A stretch of 64,000 nt of DNA from Cinclus cinclus (GCF_963662255.1 NC_085047.1:11400347-11464346), one strand, 5' to 3'. Positions 24,628-37,800 are shown, counted from the stretch's first letter. Notes: a model not told the origin generated them from the sequence alone. Made by a program: numbers and translations.

Positions 24628-27600
24628 ATGCTATTAGCTGTTTCATTTGCTACTTAGCAGAATACCTAGTTTTGCTTGGGGAGTTTAGTTACAAAAACAA
24701 TGTACACTTGAAATATAAATGTGACTCCAAAGATGACATCTGAATTATGCTCCTGATAATCTAGCATTACCCAAACAGGGTCAGGAGTAAAAGATCATCA
24801 TAATTGAAGGTTAGGAAAAAAAAGAGGAGTTTGAAAAAAAGCTTAAATTTTTACTTAGCATGCATACTGAAATTGATGCAATACCCAAAGTGTAGCCTGG
24901 TTTTGAAATGGGCTTTTTTAATTTATTTCTCATGATCGATCGGTATGTGAAGCCGAAGCTTTTCAGGAAAAGTCTGGGATTATGAGTACGTCAGCCTCTG
25001 CTTTTAGCACAGCAACGAGGTTATCAATAATGCATTGGAGATCTCAGAATCCTGGAACATAGGGAAATCACAGCTGGTGTGGGTTTATTGTTGAAATTGC
25101 AGATTTGCGCCAAGAGGTCATGACAACTGCATGTCAGACGGTCACACACACGCACACAGACATGTCTTGAGGGAATGAGGGGAATAATATCTGAAGAATT
25201 GCCAGTGCCCATGTTATTTAGAAGCTCTTCGTATGTTTCTCTAGTTCAGCTTTAAAAGCAGCATATGTAATGCTGCTTGCAGCAGCCTTTTGACATTTTG
25301 GCCTTTCCCAGTATTGTAAGTTTTATTGTTTTTCTGACAAGTTTATTCATATACTAACAGCTTGCTTGGCAGCAATGTTCAGACTCAATACTTAGGCTTT
25401 CTGGTCACGGTGATGGCTGGCAGTAATAGAGAGGGAGAATAAGTGAGTGTGGAAATGCAAAGCTGTCTCTTGTTACATTTTATCGATCTCATTCTGGTGT
25501 CATTCAATTAAGACAGAAATGTGATGGATAGTGTCTGCATAGATCCCTACTTTGCTTTCCAGCCGCTCTATATAAAGCTTTTTGGGGGGAGGGAGGAGAA
25601 AAGAGAGTGTGAGGGAAGGAGGGGGTAGCAAATCAAAGATACAGTGTGATTTGAATTACAGATCAAACTTATCTTTTAAAAAATCATTATTCTAAAGCTA
25701 TGCTGAAAAGCAATATTAGCAGAGCTAGCATTCTCTGTTGTCTTGCTAATAAGTATGTGTAAATGTCCAGCACATTGTTCACTGCAGTTGAAGTAATGCT
25801 GATAGTCTTTTTTTTAATCCCAGATCTTGTCTGTGGTTTATGAATAAACACTTGATTCTTCTGAATTTAATACACAGATAGAAATGAAAAGATTTACTTG
25901 CCTAAGAGAGTTGCCTGCATGCTGTAGGGCAGCAATTCCAGATAAACATCTGAAGATAAGAGTTGTCATTTCAGCCCATTGTTTATTTTAAATATGGAGA
26001 AAAAAAATCGAGAAGCTCTCTCAGTGTAGTATAAAAAGCAGAGAGATTATCTCCATGGGCTTAAGCAGACCTACATCATTGCACTACCAAGCCTCTTGCC
26101 CAGTCTTCACATACTGGTAACTTCAGAACTAATAAATTACTTTCGGTCTAACTCACAGTTTTCTGCCTAAAATGTGAATGAGACAGTCCTAGAATGAATG
26201 GGTGATTTCCAGACATGCTTTTTGTCATCAGACTTGCAGACTCCTTAAACGTTCTTTAGAATGTACAAGCTCTTCAGTTCCCTGCGAGGAAGGCCTTGAT
26301 AAATCTCATCTCCTGGTTTTCTTACCCATCTTCTCTGTTTGGAGGTAGGAGGGCTGTCTGTGCTATTTGCCTCTGTTCCCAGGGATCTTCCAGGGCAAGG
26401 GTTTGCTACTCAAAAACCTGTATCTGGGGCAGGTTTGGGATTAGGTTACCTGGGCAAAAGCCAATTCACCAGAACCAAAGTATTTTGTAGATGTATATTG
26501 GCTATTCCAACTATCACAAACGAGACCAAGCAACTAAAACAAACGAGCAAGCCAAGCTGTGCCACATGCAGCATGTAGGGCTGGTATTCCTGGCTTTCCA
26601 GCCACTGTGGCTGCTGAGGATGTTCCACCTTTCACAGCCTGTCTCCCTAAGTCTCTTTTCCTGTTCTGGGGAGCACAGGAGCCACATTTTAACTCAGAGC
26701 CTTGGGGCTTTGATGTTCAGGACTGTACTTTCCTGGCAACTGCCATTATTGAATACACAGTTACCACTGTGGAAGGCATTAATTACTAACTAAGAAATAA
26801 TTATGCTTTAAGGTTTTGAAGTTTTAAGGTATTTAAGATTTAAACCACATTTTACGTGTGACAAGGTAAAGATTTTGTAAATGAAAGCACACTTCTGTTA
26901 TTCATTCAGATGAGTATTCTAAGTGCTTGTGTGCCTCAGTAGTTACGAGGTGCTCAGGAGAGCCTACATCAGAGTTATGGGCCTCAGTTCTGGATTCATG
27001 CGCTTGAAGACCAAACATCAACTGGGGTTTGAGTTTTCAGAACTGCAGAATTTGAAATGAGAGGTTAGGCTGAGATGAACCAGGGTTTCTCAGAACAATT
27101 TGACCTTGTGCTATTAATGAGATGCTTCTGCTAAATCAGGCAGCAACAGTTATACTGCCATGAGTATAAAGTGTCTTCCCTTTGTGCAGGAGTTCTACTA
27201 GAAATCTATAATTTGTCTTCCGAGGACTCTTGGAAAGGCATCACATGAGCAAAGTGCTGCCTTCCAGACGTGAGGATAGGAAGGGTCTCAGGCCCTTCCT
27301 GTCATTGCTGTCTTTTTTACCTAAAAGCAAAGATAGGTATGCTCAGGACTCCGAATAATTGTTGGACCTGCTTTTTGAGGGCTGATCTAGAGTGGGAATG
27401 CTGCTTAGGTGAATCACGGATGTTTAATTTCCATTGAAATTCTTGAAATTTGGGGGATTTTGAGTATATACAGCTTACATACTTGCTCCATTTTTGGAAG
27501 TTAGTTTTTAATATAAGACAGAGAAGTAGATTCTTGTTATGCTTCTATCCCACCCTCAAAGTGACATTATTTTTATTGTTGAAATATACATAACGTAACA

Positions 27601-29983
27601 TGTTGTATGTATAACATGTTGTAGCAAAGATGGCATCATTTGTGCAACATCCTTTCTTTGTTGAGGAGACTTTCAGTGCTGGACCATTTGATAAATCAGG
27701 CATTTGCTACTCAGGTATGAAATCAAAAATATTAGCATGCATTTAAAGCAAGTAATGTTGCCCACATTTTACAGGCAATCTCACAGCCAGTGCTGCTGGT
27801 ATAACTGCTGAAAATAAAGCTGTTAAAGTGATTTCCTCATTTAACACCCTGGCTTGCCACAGGTTTCAGTTTCTTTCTGCACTCCAAACATAGAGCTTGC
27901 TTTGCTCCTTCTTGGCATTACAGATTCACATAATGTAACTTATAAAATACTTTTGCATTTTTAATTACTGTTCATTTATCTGCAGGAAAGAAAATATTTG
28001 TGACATAAAAAAATAATATATTTTTTTTAAAACAGTGTGGCTTTGTGGGAGGAGACTAAGGGGCTTTGCAGTAGCAATCTAAAAAGTTTTTGACTTGTGT
28101 AAAATCATCCATGACTTTTAAAATTTGACGGTTTGGATTTTTTTCAGTGGTTCACTGAAGTATATAAGGTTCTAAAAGCCGCACATAAAATAACATTAGA
28201 AAAGACAACCAGTCTCTAAAACAAGCGCTACTAATAAGCTCTGCGAGGAAACTTTTAATATAATTTGTCCACCACAAGCTTCTTTTTTCCCTAACCTAGA
28301 TGAAGAAGTCCATTGAGGTGTATACTTTTGGATAATTTCAACACAATGATGCCTGTCTCTGGAGGTGAAACTGAACAGGCCTTAAGTTTATAAAACTTAA
28401 TTTAGATGGTTTCATGTCAGTGTCACACTTTTTGTAGATGTCTGCATTTCATAATTCTAGAAGTAGTACCACAAGAATAACTTGTTTTGTACAGTATTTT
28501 AATCTCAGAAAGGAACAGCTAAAATGACACAATCCAAAATCGTTTTAAGTCATACACTTGAATTTCCAGTTTTGTCTCTGGACTTCAGAAATTCACAGAA
28601 GATTGAGGAGAGGAGGGAGGGAGGCTTCCTAAGCATAGGCACGCAAGTGGTTATGGCCTATTGTACTCTTTTTAGAACTGAAATATTTCAATAGCTTGAA
28701 AATGAGCCAGACACACTGTATATTATGAACGGGGGGAGTGGGGGGGAAAGGATAAAAATAAATAAAGAGCAGCTGCATGCAGTTCTGTTAGGAGTGCAGC
28801 AGAGTTAAAAGAGACCTGAAAAATTATAGCTGACATTATGTATACAAATCTAAGAGGAAAGAACCCTGAAGTATATCAAATCTTGTCACATTCTCTTCTT
28901 CTTTACTCTGAACTCAGGGTTCAGTGTTTAATGTATGAGCAACAATTTTTTTTCTTTTTCAAGTGCTTCTAAAGAATTAGGATTAAATATATAAGACACA
29001 AGGCAGAGCTTTAAACAGCTTGCTTGAAAAGAGAAAAAAAGTAAATTAATATCTGAGTCAGATATGTTTTTGACTATTATCAGCTGCAGCAAGAATTTAT
29101 AAGTAATTTTCTACAACATAGAAAATATTGGTATTGTTTAAGAAAAATTACTTTTTGTTTTGGAATTATTTTTGGGATTCTCCGATTCCTGGATTTTACT
29201 CTTTGATATTTAACTGTTGGTGGAGTGGACAATCATGTTTTTTATCCAATGTGCAATTCACCTTTATCACTTCAATGCAGTTAGAATGCTTTAAGTGAGA
29301 AAAAAGGAAAACTATTTAGAGTCTGCTTGAATTTGGAACCTGTGGCTCCAGAGTATGGTAAACATTCATTCAATTTCTGTGTGAAGTTTGAGTAAATAAA
29401 TACCATTTTTCTTTATTGCACTTTATCCAATAAACAGAAGACATTAGAATAGCTTTGTTTAGCCTTGCCTTTTGATTTTTCAGTGTTAAGTAGTCTTGTC
29501 CATTAATCAGAAACTGGACAGTCTTTCACAGACAGTGTTCCAGCTGAAGAGGAATTGCTGGTGTTTGCGCTTCTATTCCACCTGAAGTTCAGTATTTAAC
29601 ACATGTAGTAATTCTGATTGTCAGAAAATATCAGATGGTAGACGTAAAAAGAGCAACATGCTAGAGAAGGGTAAACTTAGTTCAAGCTAGGAAAGAATCA
29701 ATAAATAAAGGTGGAATGCTTTATGAATTTAATCCTAATGATGATTAGATGTGGTAATGGTGATTATCAAGATTTTGGAAGTCAATTCAGGAATATAGTC
29801 ATGTTAACTTGCATTAAGGAAGACAAAAAAATACCCTCCTCTTCATCAGTTTTTGGGTTGGAACAATTGGCTAAATTCTTCCTGCTGATTTTTTATGTTC
29901 AATGAAAATCAGTTTTCATAATTCCGGTTTATTGGAAATAGAGAGAAGTAGTGGGGCAAGTCATGTTAGCAATCATTGAATTG

Positions 29984-30615
29984 TCATAGAATCAGAATGG
30001 TTTGTGTTGGAAAGGACCTTAAAGACCATCTCATTCCAATCCCCTGCAATGGACAGGGACACCTTCCACTAGAATGGTTTGCTCTGAGCCCCATCCATCC
30101 TGGCCTTCAACACTTCCAGGGATGGGGCATCCACAGCTTCTCTGGGAAACTTGTTCCAGTGCCTCAACAGCCTCATAGTAAAGAATTTATTCCTAATATC
30201 TAATCTAAATCTATCTACTTATACCTTACATCTATTCTTCCTCTTCTATTACTATGTACCATTGTAAAAAAAGTTCCTCTCTCCAGCTTTTTTGTAGGCT
30301 CCCTTCAGGTATTGTAAGAAGTTCTAGTGTCTTCCTGGAGCCTTCTCTTGTCCAGGCTGAGTGATCCCAACTCTCCCATCCTTTCCCCACAGCAGAGCTG
30401 CTCCATCCCTCTGATCCCCTCGGTGCCTCCTCTGTGCTGGCTCCAGCAGGTCCCTGTCCTTGCTGTGCTGGGAGCCCAGAGCTGGATGCAGCCCTGCAGG
30501 TGGGGTCTCAGCAGAGCGGGGCAGAGGGGCAGAATCCCCTCCCTGCCCTGCTGCCCACGGGGCTCTGGATGCAGCCCAGCACACGGGGGGTTCTGGGCTC
30601 CCAGAGCACATGGCC
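29984..30615 (-). mobile_element. CR1 LINE, minus strand, 5'-truncated (copy B)
   Basis: Read on the minus strand, it starts in the GC-rich end of ORF2 near 30615 and ends at 29984 in the CR1 tail (TCATAGAATC on the plus strand). The 3' region shows the expected CR1 order: TGGAAGTGTT, then GGCCAGGATGGATGGGG, then the GTCCCTGTCCATTGC-type segment. Bases 30338-30610 match copy A with only two differences, while the 3' part is clearly decayed, with T-runs and many substitutions. Not coding. Confidence 0.93.
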
Positions 30616-30844
30616 AGAGCATGTTGAGCTTATGTGGACATAAATAATGATTTTGGAAAATATGGCTGTGATCAATGTACCCATTTTGTATCTTTATATT
30701 CTAGTAGGAATATTGCCTCTTTATTTCAGTTTTAATAGAACACTTCAGTGGTCAATGTGTGTTTCTACAATGTGCTCCAAGTGTTGGCAAATAGAAAGAG
30801 GTGGAAGTCTATGCGGTGGTGCCATTGTCCTGAAAAATGGTAGT
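30616..30844. other. Short spacer between head-to-head CR1s
   Basis: AT-rich, non-repetitive sequence lies between the truncated 5' ends of a minus-strand and a plus-strand CR1. No feature seen. Confidence 0.5.
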
Positions 30845-31510
30845 TCCCAACACTGTGGAAAGGGACCTGGGGGTCCTGGTCCATGGCCAGTTGGACACGT
30901 GGCAGCAGTGCCCTGGCAGCCAGGAGAGCCACCTGTGTCACGGTGGGCATCAGGCACAGCGTCACCACTCATGTGAGGGAGGGGATTGTCCCACTCTTCT
31001 CTGGGCTGGGGCAGCCTCACCTCGAGTGCTGGGGGCACTTTTGGGTGCCACAGTATAAGAAAGACTTTAAGATATTAGAGACTGTCCAAAGGAGGTTCAT
31101 GACAATGGTGAAAGGCCTTGAGGAGAAACTGTATGAGGAATGTGGAGGGCATTTGGTCTGTTCAGCCTGAATGAGAGTGAGGGGAAACCTCATTGAGGTC
31201 TTCAGCATGGAGGGAAGATGAAAAACAGACCCTGATCTCTTCCCTGTGATGACCAGCAATGGGATCCGAGGGAACAACTTGGAACCTGAGTTAGCTTGGA
31301 TATCAGGATAAGGTTTTTCACCCTGAGGGTGGTTGGGCACTGGAACAGGCTCCCAGGAAAGTGGTCACAGCACCAAACTTCACAGAGTTTGGACAATGCT
31401 CTTAGGGTGTTGGGCAACACTCTCAGGCACGTGGTGGGAGTCCTCTGCGGGGCTGGGAGTTGGACTTAATGATCCTGATGGATCCCTTCCAACTCAGCAT
31501 ATTTTATGAT
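30845..31510 (+). mobile_element. CR1 LINE of another subfamily, 5'-truncated
   Basis: Diagnostic words in order are GGGACCTGGGGGTCCTGGT, AAGACTTTAAGATATTAGAG (the ORF2 'YKKD..ILE' segment), GTCCAAAGGAGG, TTTTTCACCCTGAGGGTGGT and TTGGACTTAATGATCCTGAT. It ends in ATTTTATGAT. The tail and 3' region differ from copies A-C, so it belongs to a different CR1 subfamily. Frames are broken. The 5' edge is approximate. Confidence 0.88.
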
Positions 31511-31615
31511 TTTTCCACAAAAATGGTACTGTGGTGCTATTTTAATTAAATGCGGTATCCACTCTGGAGACCACAGGAAAAATGTCCCTTTTAAAAGGCA
31601 GGATAGACTTTTTTT

Positions 31616-31731
31616 AGGTTGTCCGTTTTTTGGGGTTTTTTTTTTTTTTTTTTTGGTTGGTTGGTTTTTTTTGTTTGGTTGTTTTTCTGGTTTTTTTTTT
31701 TTTTTTTGGTTTTGTTTTTTTTTTTTTTGGC
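31616..31731 (+). repeat. Long T/G-only low-complexity tract
   Basis: More than 100 bases consist almost entirely of T with GG and GGTT interruptions. This produces phenylalanine-rich and lysine-rich false frames. It lies about 100 bases past a CR1 end, but CR1 elements do not normally carry poly-A tails, so it is unlikely to be that element's tail. Confidence 0.85.
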
Positions 31732-31990
31732 AGCTCACTTCTATACTAAGGATTCCAAAATCTGAATTGCATTTACCAGGAAGTGTCAAATGCTGACATA
31801 AATTTGAAAAGAAAAAAAGCTATTTATAAGTAAAAAAAAGAGTCATTTCTACTATGATGGGTGAGAATTTTCCTGAGAGGGCCCATCTTCTTAATTGAAA
31901 GGAAAATCTTTGAAGGATACATGCCCAGAATATGCATCATTATGTGTATTTCTGCTTACGCAATATGGGAACTCTTGAAGCTCTTTGCAG

Positions 31991-32120
31991 TTTGGGTCTC
32001 TTCTCCCAGGCAAGGACAAGAGAACACAGCCTTAGGCTGCACCAAGGGAAGTTCAGGTTGGACATCAGGAAGAATTTAATCATGGAAAGAATTATTAAAC
32101 ATGAGAATGGACTGCTGAGG
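31991..32120 (+). mobile_element. CR1 internal fragment
   Basis: TTTGGGTCTCTTCTCCCAGG, then GACAAGAGAACACAG, then GTTCAGGTTGGACATCAGGA match the end of ORF2 in CR1 ('GLFSQ..DRTRGN..LRQGKFRLDIRKN'). The copy lacks both the 5' part and the 3' tail, so it was cut by a later deletion or rearrangement. Confidence 0.8.
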
Positions 32121-33115
32121 TTGGTCCAGTCTTTATAGAACATTACATGATGTTCTTGCCTGAGCCCTTCTTGGTTCTTGGCACTTTATCTTTCTTGAGC
32201 TGCTACATTCTTTTACTCTGTGTAATGTCAGTCCCTGAGGAACACGGGGTAATTTTGTGTGTAGAGGAATACAATTACAAATCTCTGAAGAGGTGCTCAA
32301 AATTATCAGTAAGTTTTGCCCATGCCTTTTGTCATTGCTCAAATGACAGAAAAGCAAATACTTAAGTGTGGGCAACCTTAGTGGCTGTTGCTCAAGAGGA
32401 TTACATTTAATTTTCCCAACAGCACTGCTGTGTCCTAAATAATTTCATGAATTCCTCACCATAATGCTCACAGGAGCAGAAGGGCACCTGAACCTCACCA
32501 AGTCCTGCCGAAAAGAAAGAATATTGGTTTTGTGCAGGAATTTCAGGATAAGTGCTGGAAGAAAAATACAGCTGTTTCCTAGCTCTTGTCAAGAATTAGA
32601 TGTTTAGTCAGAAGCTTCTCTGAGGAGAAGATAAGAGAGGGATTTTGTTTTCTTTAATTTAATTTTCTGCTACTCTGTCTTGGGTTGTGTCACTGTGCTA
32701 TGTGGCCGCTTTGTAAACTGGTGTGAAGCTTCTGCAGTTGTAAGGTGTTTGGCGTACTCTTTTTCATTGGTTTGCTTTCCTGAAATTCAGACTATGTTTT
32801 GAAGATTTTATTTCCAGAATAGTGTCACCTTGCCAAAATGAAATAAATTATTTTTGTTAGTTTCATAGCTATGGAGGGAAAAAAACCCAAAACAATGACC
32901 TTTTACTTTTTCTGCTTTCCTTTTTGGCTACGCTACAAGCAAAATCCAAAGAGTCCAAGATCATCTTCTGAGAATTAAAGAGAAAAAGAGATTCCCTTTT
33001 TAATATTAATTTCATAATTGGGACACTTTCCTTGAAATTGCTGAGAGTAGAGATTTAAGTTGCTCTTAAAACTAAGATGCTGTCAAACTGCTAAGATAGG
33101 CATGCAAATATATTT
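32121..33115. other. Single-copy DNA between CR1 fragments
   Basis: Nothing recognisable. Open frames are under about 80 codons. Confidence 0.5.
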
Positions 33116-34090
33116 TCATAGACTCATAGGGGGCTTTAGGTTGGAAAAGTCTTTTAAGATCATCAAGTCCAACCATTAACCCAGCACTGCCAAGGCCACC
33201 ACTAAACCATGACCCTCAGTGCCACTTCCACACATCTTGTTACATCCAGAGATGGTGGCTCCAGCACTTCCCTGGGCAGCCTGTTCTAACACTTGAAAAC
33301 CCTTTTTGAGAAGAAACTTTTCCTAATGTCCAATCTAGACATTCCCTGGCAATTAGAGGTCGTTTCTTTATATCTTGTTGCTTGTTATGTGGCACAAGAG
33401 GCTGACCCCCACCTGGCTGCACCCTCCGGTCTGGGAGCTGAAGAGAGTGATGAGGTCACCTCTGAGCCTCCTTTCCTTGAGGATGACCCCCCCCAGTTCC
33501 TCAGCTGCTCTTCACCAGACTTGTGACTTTTGTTCCAGGCTCTTCCCTAGCTCTGTTCCCTTCTGTGGACACGCTCCAGTCCCTCAATGTCCTTCTTGCA
33601 GTGAGAGCCCCCAAACTGAGCACACGATACAAGGTGCGGCCTCACAAGTGCTGAGTATAGGGAGCAGATCATGGATACAGGCCAGGTGCCATTGCTTCCT
33701 GGCCACCTGGGCACACCTGGGCTCATGTTCAGCTGCTGTTGATCAGCACTCCCAGGTTTCCTTCTACCAAGAATCTTTCCAGCTACTTTTCCCCAGTCCT
33801 GTAGAACCTCATACAGTTGTCCTCAGCCCACGGATGCAGCCTTTCCAGCTCCCTCTGTAGGGCCTTCCTGCCCTCCAGCACATCAACACTCCTGCCCAAC
33901 TTGGTGTCCTCTGCAAACTGAGGGTGCACTTGATCCTCCAATCCAGACCATTGATAAAGATACTAATCATAGCAGCCTTTCCTTCACTCATTATGTTAGT
34001 CAAGCACGACCTGCCTTTCATAAATCCCTATTGGCTGGACCTGGTCCCCTGACGGTCCTGCCCCTGCCACATCATGGCACTCACTACTGA
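33116..34090 (-). mobile_element. CR1 LINE, minus strand, longest copy here
   Basis: On the plus strand it begins with the reversed CR1 tail (TCATAGACTCATAGG) and runs through AAGTCCAACCATTAACCCAG, GTGCCACTTCCACAC, CCCTGGGCAGCCTGTTC, CCTCAATGTCCTTCTTGCAG and GAGGGTGCACTTGATCC to ATCATGGCACTCA. That covers the 3' region, the end of ORF2 and part of the reverse-transcriptase region. Several deletions and frameshifts are evident when its order is compared with a typical CR1. It belongs to a different subfamily from copies A-C. Confidence 0.92.
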
Positions 34091-34874
34091 AAACCTCACA
34101 TTTTAGTCCTGGATAATTTTTTTCTATCTCTAAGTATATTCTAAATACTTCCAAGGAAATGTGGAAAACAAACCAAACTACTAATGACTGTGTCTTTTCA
34201 AAGAAATGAGAACATGGAACCAAACTTTGTGCTTTATTCTTTGTACTTCCTTGACTTTCATGTTGTTCAGACTATGTACATTAGGTTTCTTTCAAATATC
34301 TTGGAGTGGTAGACAGATATATGGATAGATTGGTGTGCTTGTGGATACAAAGATGTATTTATAGGATCATAGTCAGCATTTCTGGTCATTATTATAGTAC
34401 CAGTTCACATTAGTATGTTATCTATACCTGATTCTGTTTTATGTAGAAGCAAAAATATTAATATGCACAAGTCAGAAAAGTAGTCTTAAGTTTATTTCTT
34501 TATATATATAAGAATATATTATTTGCCTCAAATTAAAGAAATATTTGAAGTCTGTATAACAGTAAAATTTATATTGGTCAACTACAGGGATAATAGAGGT
34601 TCTGTTGAGCATTTCCAGGAAAAGAGTTTGGAGCAATTAATTGCCATTATTGCAGGTACCAAGATTCAGTCTCCTCAGGCCTTTCTTCCTGTTTCTCTAT
34701 ATGCTTTAGATGGTTATATCTAATTGATGGTTGACCTTTCTTGACAAACCAGAGAATCCTGAACTAGTTGTATTTAAACATACAACAATGGGATGAATAA
34801 TCTCTTTCTTACAAAATGGGTGGTCTGTAGCAATCAGTCTTGAAAACTGTTTATTTGACTTCTTGGGAAAAGGC

Positions 34875-34899
34875 GGGGGGGGGGGGGTGGGGGTGGGGG
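34875..34899 (+). repeat. Interrupted G-run (quadruplex-prone)
   Basis: Thirteen G, then T, five G, T, five G. It can form a G-quadruplex. It is also a common place for sequencing length errors. Confidence 0.8.
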
Positions 34900-37800
34900 A
34901 ATTGAGTTCTATATAGCAATGAAATAAAATTTGGGAAGATGCCCAGAAGTATGATAGTGGCATGTAGATACAGATGTAGATATCATTGGGTGGTTTAAAT
35001 GACATGGATGTCAGAGCTCTGGTCCCCTCGTCTGGTGAAGGTAAATTTAAATCTGAGATTTCTGACTGTTCATCTATTTTCCTTATTTAGTTGATTATTT
35101 CCCTTTTTTTGATTAATTTTATGTATGAAATCTTGACTCGCAATGTAAGTCCATAAATTATGAATGTAAAAGGTGTGGGTAGGAGTCTTCTAGATTATCA
35201 TGCTATAATATAATTTAATATTTGTGGTCCAGGAATGTAATAGCTTATCACATAGTTTAATCACATCAGTATTAGTAATTAATTTCCTAAAAAAAATAAT
35301 GTCCCCCTTGCATGGAGTTTTGAAATGGGTGTATATAGTCAAAGAACAATAATGTATCTTTAGAAAACCTGGAAAAAATCCTGGAAAGTAAATAGTAAAT
35401 GACAGAGTATTGCATGAATAGTAACTATATAATACTGTCTTTAGCAGTCTAAGGAAATAGCAAGTGACTAGATGAGATCAGGACAGTAGTTGAAAGGCCC
35501 AGGGTTCTAGGAAGTGACTTTGTATTTGTGTGTTTCTGCCTGAATTTGGATTTGGCTGAATGAATGCAGAAATATGCGCTCAGATGCTGCACTGCAGGTG
35601 CTCTGTTTAAGGGACTCAAGAGCATATATTTTCTGACTTTGAGTGGTCATTAAATTATTTTCAATGATTCCATCTGCCGTTGCTTCCATAAGTAGTGGAG
35701 GAGAAATTTGTAGTTGTTTAATCAATTTTTACCTGCTTAGGTAAGCCATTGATCACTGACCTGTGTTACATGACTTTTTGACATATACAAAAGTAAAGCA
35801 AAAAAGTAAAAATTTTAATATCCTTGTGGTGGTGGTGGTGAAGGGGATTTCTTCTACTGAGCTATAAATTTTTTCTTCTGTTTCAGTTTCAGAGGTTTCA
35901 GTTGCACTTGCATGCTGATTTTGTTCTGGAGTATCTTAATGAAGTTATTGATGTTAAGGATATGCTAATGTAAAGTTATTTCTCAGAAGAGACTTTTGGA
36001 CTGTTGCTATAATGATGGGCTGTCCAATAAAGCAGGAAGTTATAAAATGAAAATTATTTACTTTATTCAAGGATTGATATGTATCAGTTTGGCTGATCTT
36101 GTCTTACTACAACAAGCTTTCCTGAAACATGGACTATATTCTACAACAAATTAGTTACTTGGTATGCACAAAGAGAAGGGCCTATAATGATTTCAACATG
36201 GTTTTAACCTGGAAGGATAACTAATGGATGTAGAATAGAAAGGAATTTTCTTTCACATTTATTTTTAAAACACTTCAGAGTGCATTAGAATAATGAGCTA
36301 GTTACTGGTAATGGAATGAGAATAAACAAGGATGTTTTTATGGTATGGCATATTAGACATCAATTATGTGGCCAAGCAGCACTGAAGGATGTAGCACACT
36401 GGGAATTAAGCTGTAGTGTTAATTGATTATGAAATCATTTGATAGCCTTTGGGTTTATTGAAATTATTCTGAGAGTGCATCATAAACTCAAAATCCATTA
36501 TAGGAGAGGCACCACATTCTGTACTGAGGGTAATGTCAGTAGTGGGCCAACTTCTTACAACAGTGAAAAACTTACTTTGGTTTTTGCAGCTATTTTGCCA
36601 AAAGTGATTAGGGAATTGTGCATCTTTCTGGCCATAACTATGAGTACAGTTTGGATCTACATCCTTTAGCTTTACAAGATGAATATCTTTGTTTCAGCTG
36701 TTGGTATATCTAGTTAAGTGACACATGCTCTTCATCTTTTATGTATATATAATTTGCTTCCTCAAATTAGAGGTAAGCGTGCCAAGTGCTTCTACTTTGA
36801 AGAGGCAAGATGATACAGCATTAACTGATTAATACTGTCTAGCCTCTGAGCAAGGTGACAGAACCCAGATTGGTTTGAATTTGAAGAACACTGCACTTTT
36901 GGGGCTATTTTTAGATCCCTTCCCGAGGTCTTTGCCCTTGGATTGCATGGGAGAGCACCAGATGGCAAGGTGGGCCACTGGCATCCTACTGTGCCTCTTG
37001 GCATTTTAATGGCTGTTCTTAGGCCAGATGTGGTGCCTGTTTTCCCAGGCTGTCCACTCCATGTTTCTGTACTGTGTTTTGGCAGGTCTTGCTTTGTCTT
37101 CTTCTCCAGTTCAGTTTCCTAAGGCAACTGCACCTTTTTCATTTCAAAGTGAGAGCGACTGCCATGAATTCATAGCACTTAAGTTCCAAGTGGTTTATAA
37201 CCCTCTAACAGCTTTCTCTCTTGCTGCTCCTAATGCAGAAGTCCCTGCCTTTTCCTCATGGAAGGTCTGGCCAGTTTGACAGCCATACTCATTTTGACTG
37301 CCTTACCTCTGCCTTGCACACTTCTCTTTTGGCTGCTTTCCACTTTCTTCTCCTAAGGGCAGGAGACCTAGGACTGTGGAGAAGTCAGAAGGTAATGATA
37401 AAAGGAAGATGAAATGGCAAAAACCAGTAGTCTGCAGTGTAAAAAGCATAAAGAGGCAGCCTATAAATCTGCACCACAGGCTGGGGAAGACAGGTGAATT
37501 ATGTGGCTGTTCAGGATAGCTGCATGGTTGTGCTCTGTGCAGTCAGAGTTTTGCTCTCTCAGGCGAGTTTTGACATTCAGTTTTACTTCTTTTTGAGAAC
37601 AAATATTGTTCTAGACACCAGGGGTTATTTCCATTTTGCTGGAATGTATCAAGAGGTTTCAAGTCCTGCTCAGGCAGACACTGGAGATTGGCAAGAGAGA
37701 TCTCATTTTATTGACTAAATTGAAGAAAAGAAAGAAGGAGCCCTAGCAAAAAACAAACCACCAGAAACTTTTGTCTCCCGTAATTCAGCTGAATATTTTT

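Larger units (their letters stand above)
20353..29983. other. Single-copy AT-rich non-coding DNA
   Basis: No gene or transposon recognised. The stretch holds small direct repeats, T- and A-rich tracts and a CpG-retaining segment near 24.9-25.1 kb. The longest open frame is about 100 codons (26491-26793), with no recognisable domain. Confidence 0.55.

Noticed and set aside
25569..25577. TATATAAAG, a good TATA-box match followed by a G-rich stretch
   Set aside because: Such words are common in AT-rich DNA. No exon, CpG island or open frame follows.
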